Assembly (NCBI GenBank): GCA_001829505.1
Contig: MIBK01000065.1
Coordinates: 1-25,269, forward strand
DNA from: Spirochaetes bacterium RBG_16_67_19
GTDB taxonomy: Bacteria > Spirochaetota > Spirochaetia > SZUA-6 > DRHE01
Length of the DNA: 25,269 nt
Direction: 5' to 3'
The notes beneath the pieces were generated by a model. The model worked only from the letters and a program-made list of their open reading frames with translations, did not search any database and was not told where the DNA came from. The first letter of the stretch is position 1; every line of letters starts with the position of its first letter. Shown here piece after piece: positions 23,169 to 25,269 of the stretch. Both the position numbers and the translations under genes were made by a program.

Positions 23169-25269
23169 CCAAGAGGGCGCTGGTGATCGGCGGCGGTATC
23201 GCGGGCATCCAGGCCTCCCTGGACCTGGCCGAGGCCGGTGCGGAGGTCTTTTTGGTCGAGCGCCGTCCGAGCATCGGCGGCCGCATGGCCCAATTGGACA
23301 AGACCTTCCCCACGAACGACTGCGCCATGTGTATTCTTTCGCCGAAGCTCGTGGAAGTGAGCAAGCATCCTAACATCACGCTGTTCACCAACGCCGAGCT
23401 GCTGGCGCTGGAAGGCGACGCCCCTGCCTTCACGGCCCGCATCCGCAAGCTTCCGCGGTACGTGGACGAGGCGAAGTGCACCGGCTGCGGGATCTGCACG
23501 ACCAAGTGTCCGGTGCGCCTCCCCGATCCGCACAACCAAGGCCTCTCCAAGACGCGGGCGATTCGCATCCCGTTTCCCCAGGCCGTCCCCGCGGTACCGC
23601 TCATTGACGCCTCCTCCTGCCTGTACCTGACGCGCGGCAAATGCGGCGTGTGCCAAAAGCTCTGCCAGGCCGAAGCCATCGACTACGAACAGAAGCCGGA
23701 GGACGTGGAGCTGCCGGTAGGGGCCGCAATTCTGGCCCTCGGCTCCGAGGAGTTCGACGCCACCCTCAAGGACGAGTACGGCTACCACACCTTCCCGAAC
23801 GTGATCAGCAGTATCGAGCTGGAGCGCCTCTTGTCCGCCTCCGGTCCCACCCTGGGCCTGGTACAGCGGCCCTCCGATGGCCATGAACCGGCCAGGGTGG
23901 CTTTCCTGCAATGCGTGGGCTCGCGCGACCTGCAGATCGGCCACGACTATTGCTCCGCGATCTGCTGCACCCAGGCCGCCAAGGACTCCATCATCCTCAC
24001 CGAGCACCTGCACGGCGTGGAGAGCACGATATTCAATATGGACGTTCGGGCCTGCGGCAAGGGCTTCGACCGCTTCGTGGATCGGGCCAGGCAGGAGCAC
24101 GGCGTGCGTTTCCTCCGTGCCCGCGTCTCCTCCGTGGAAGCGGAACCGGACACCGAAAACCTCTTCATCCGCTACGTCAGCGAGGATGGCCGTCTCCTCG
24201 GGGAGCCCTTCGACCTGGTGGTGCTCTCCGTGGGCCTGTGCGTATCGGACTCCATAAAGCAGACTATCCGGCGACTCGACCTCAAAACCGACGAACACGG
24301 GTTCGTGAGCACTCCGGTGTTCAATCCCGTCCAGAGCTCCCGCTCCGGGGTATTCGTCTGCGGCACGGCCTGCGGGCCCAAGGACATCCCGGAATCGGTA
24401 GTCGAAGCCAGCGGCGCTGCCTCCGCGGCGCTCGTCCAGTTGGCCGGTTGCGAGGCCAAGCGGGTGCAGGTCCAGCGGGCCGAAGCCATCGACCTGCGCG
24501 GCGAGCCCACGCGCATCGGGGCCTTCGTGTGCCGCTGCGGAATCAATATCGCCTCGACGGTCGACGTCCCGGCAGTGGTTCAATACGCCGCCGGCTTGCC
24601 GAAAGTCGTCCACGCCCAGGAATTCCTTTTCGCCTGCGCCAAGGATTCGCAGAAGGCCATCGCCCTGGCCATCAAGGAAAAACGGCTCACGCGGGTGGTC
24701 GTGGCCGCCTGCACGCCGCGCACGCATGAGCCGTTGTTTCAGGGAACGCTGGAATCTAGCGGCCTGAACCCCTATCTGTTCGAGTTCGCCAACATCCGCG
24801 AGCACTGCGCCTGGGTCCACCAGCACGAACCGGAGCAGGCCACCGCCAAGGCCCGGGACCTGGTGCGCATCGCGGCAGCCAAGGCGGCCCGCCTGGAACC
24901 GCTCGAGAAGAGCAGGCTGGGGGTGACACACTCCGCCCTGGTCATCGGCGGAGGGGCCGCCGGGCTTACCGCCGCGCTGGACCTGGCGGCCCAGGGCTAT
25001 CCCGTCCACGTGGTGGAGCGCGAGGCGCAACTGGGCGGCAACTTATTGAAGATCCACCACGCCCTGGACGGGTCGGACACCGATGCCTTCCTGCGGCAGC
25101 TCATCGGCCAGGTCGAAGCCAACCAGCGCATCACCGTACACCTGGGCAGGACCATCCAGGCCATCTCGGGCTACGTGGGCAACTTCAAGACCCAGCTGGC
25201 CAGCGGGAACGGGGCGCCGAACCCGCCGCTCGAGCACGGGGTGGTGATCGTGGCCACGGGCGCCACGCC
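23165..25269 (+). CDS. hdrA: HdrA, flavin-bifurcating subunit, 3'-partial with a second FAD domain
   Basis: 701 codons of HdrA from GTG 23165, cut by the window end. In order: FAD-binding GGGIAG with the VFLVERRP strand, DKTFPTNDCAMCILSPKL, ferredoxin motif CTGCGICTTKC (from Cys105), CLYLTRGKCGVCQKLC (from Cys152), CVGSR at 250 with YCSAICC, FVCRCGINI, ACTPRTHEPLF and FANIREHCAWVH. A second FAD-binding GGGAAG is at 595. The second FAD motif means a duplicated thioredoxin-reductase-like layout, so the full protein should exceed 1000 residues, as in the NuoG-HdrA fusion upstream. This copy is colinear where the other HdrA is split, and it supplies the reference for locating the split. It is the last gene seen in the operon; hdrB or further subunits could follow. 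Confidence 0.94.
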   Translation, partial: MTKRALVIGGGIAGIQASLDLAEAGAEVFLVERRPSIGGRMAQLDKTFPTNDCAMCILSPKLVEVSKHPNITLFTNAELLALEGDAPAFTARIRKLPRYVDEAKCTGCGICTTKCPVRLPDPHNQGLSKTRAIRIPFPQAVPAVPLIDASSCLYLTRGKCGVCQKLCQAEAIDYEQKPEDVELPVGAAILALGSEEFDATLKDEYGYHTFPNVISSIELERLLSASGPTLGLVQRPSDGHEPARVAFLQCVGSRDLQIGHDYCSAICCTQAAKDSIILTEHLHGVESTIFNMDVRACGKGFDRFVDRARQEHGVRFLRARVSSVEAEPDTENLFIRYVSEDGRLLGEPFDLVVLSVGLCVSDSIKQTIRRLDLKTDEHGFVSTPVFNPVQSSRSGVFVCGTACGPKDIPESVVEASGAASAALVQLAGCEAKRVQVQRAEAIDLRGEPTRIGAFVCRCGINIASTVDVPAVVQYAAGLPKVVHAQEFLFACAKDSQKAIALAIKEKRLTRVVVAACTPRTHEPLFQGTLESSGLNPYLFEFANIREHCAWVHQHEPEQATAKARDLVRIAAAKAARLEPLEKSRLGVTHSALVIGGGAAGLTAALDLAAQGYPVHVVEREAQLGGNLLKIHHALDGSDTDAFLRQLIGQVEANQRITVHLGRTIQAISGYVGNFKTQLASGNGAPNPPLEHGVVIVATGAT

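Overview
This is a 25.3 kb stretch of GC-rich bacterial DNA from an anaerobe that handles hydrogen, ferredoxin and NAD(H). It has a pyruvate:ferredoxin oxidoreductase, a group 3c (Mvh-type) NiFe hydrogenase, heterodisulfide-reductase-like HdrA/HdrC subunits and NuoE/F/G-like modules. A HupUV-like H2 sensor and sigma54-dependent control sit beside them. This mix suggests a deltaproteobacterial/Desulfobacterota-like or similar syntrophic or sulfate-reducing bacterium. That is an inference from gene content only; no rRNA or other taxonomic marker is present.

Layout. (1) 1-3478, minus strand: nifJ, missing only its last few codons. (2) 3479-3641: a 163-bp divergent intergenic region with a plausible sigma70-type promoter on each strand. 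(3) 3642-8737, plus strand: an overlapping four-gene H2-sensing cassette of hydrogenase small subunit (HupU/HoxB-like), large subunit (HupV/HoxC-like, ending exactly at the last active-site histidine), PAS histidine kinase, and NtrC-type sigma54 activator. (4) 8738-8949: an intergenic region with a strong candidate sigma54 promoter (GG-N10-GC, 8905-8920). (5) 8950-25269 and beyond: one apparent operon with every gene on the plus strand and all gaps 15 bp or less, many of them overlaps. Its order is dual-receiver protein, REC-histidine kinase, HdrA(N-half)-NuoE fusion, [2Fe-2S] protein, NuoF, DRTGG-like protein, HATPase protein, NuoG-HdrA(C-part) fusion, mvhD, 70-aa unknown, mvhG, mvhA, hydrogenase maturation protease, hdrC, FrhB-like flavoprotein, and a second, colinear hdrA cut by the window end.

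How the genes may work together (inference). The HupUV-like sensor would detect H2 and signal through the PAS kinase to the sigma54 activator. The activator would fire the promoter at 8905-8920 and switch on a large H2-linked electron-bifurcating or -confurcating complex (MvhADG, HdrA, HdrC, NuoEFG, FrhB) exchanging electrons among H2, ferredoxin, NAD(H) and an unknown third partner. The oddest feature is a split HdrA. Its N-terminal FAD/Fe-S half is fused to NuoE (10884-11753) and the remainder is fused behind a NuoG-like module (14763-18008), with almost complementary breakpoints, while a colinear HdrA lies at the end of the same operon. No HdrB (CCG-domain) gene is seen; an FrhB-like protein sits where HdrB is often found.
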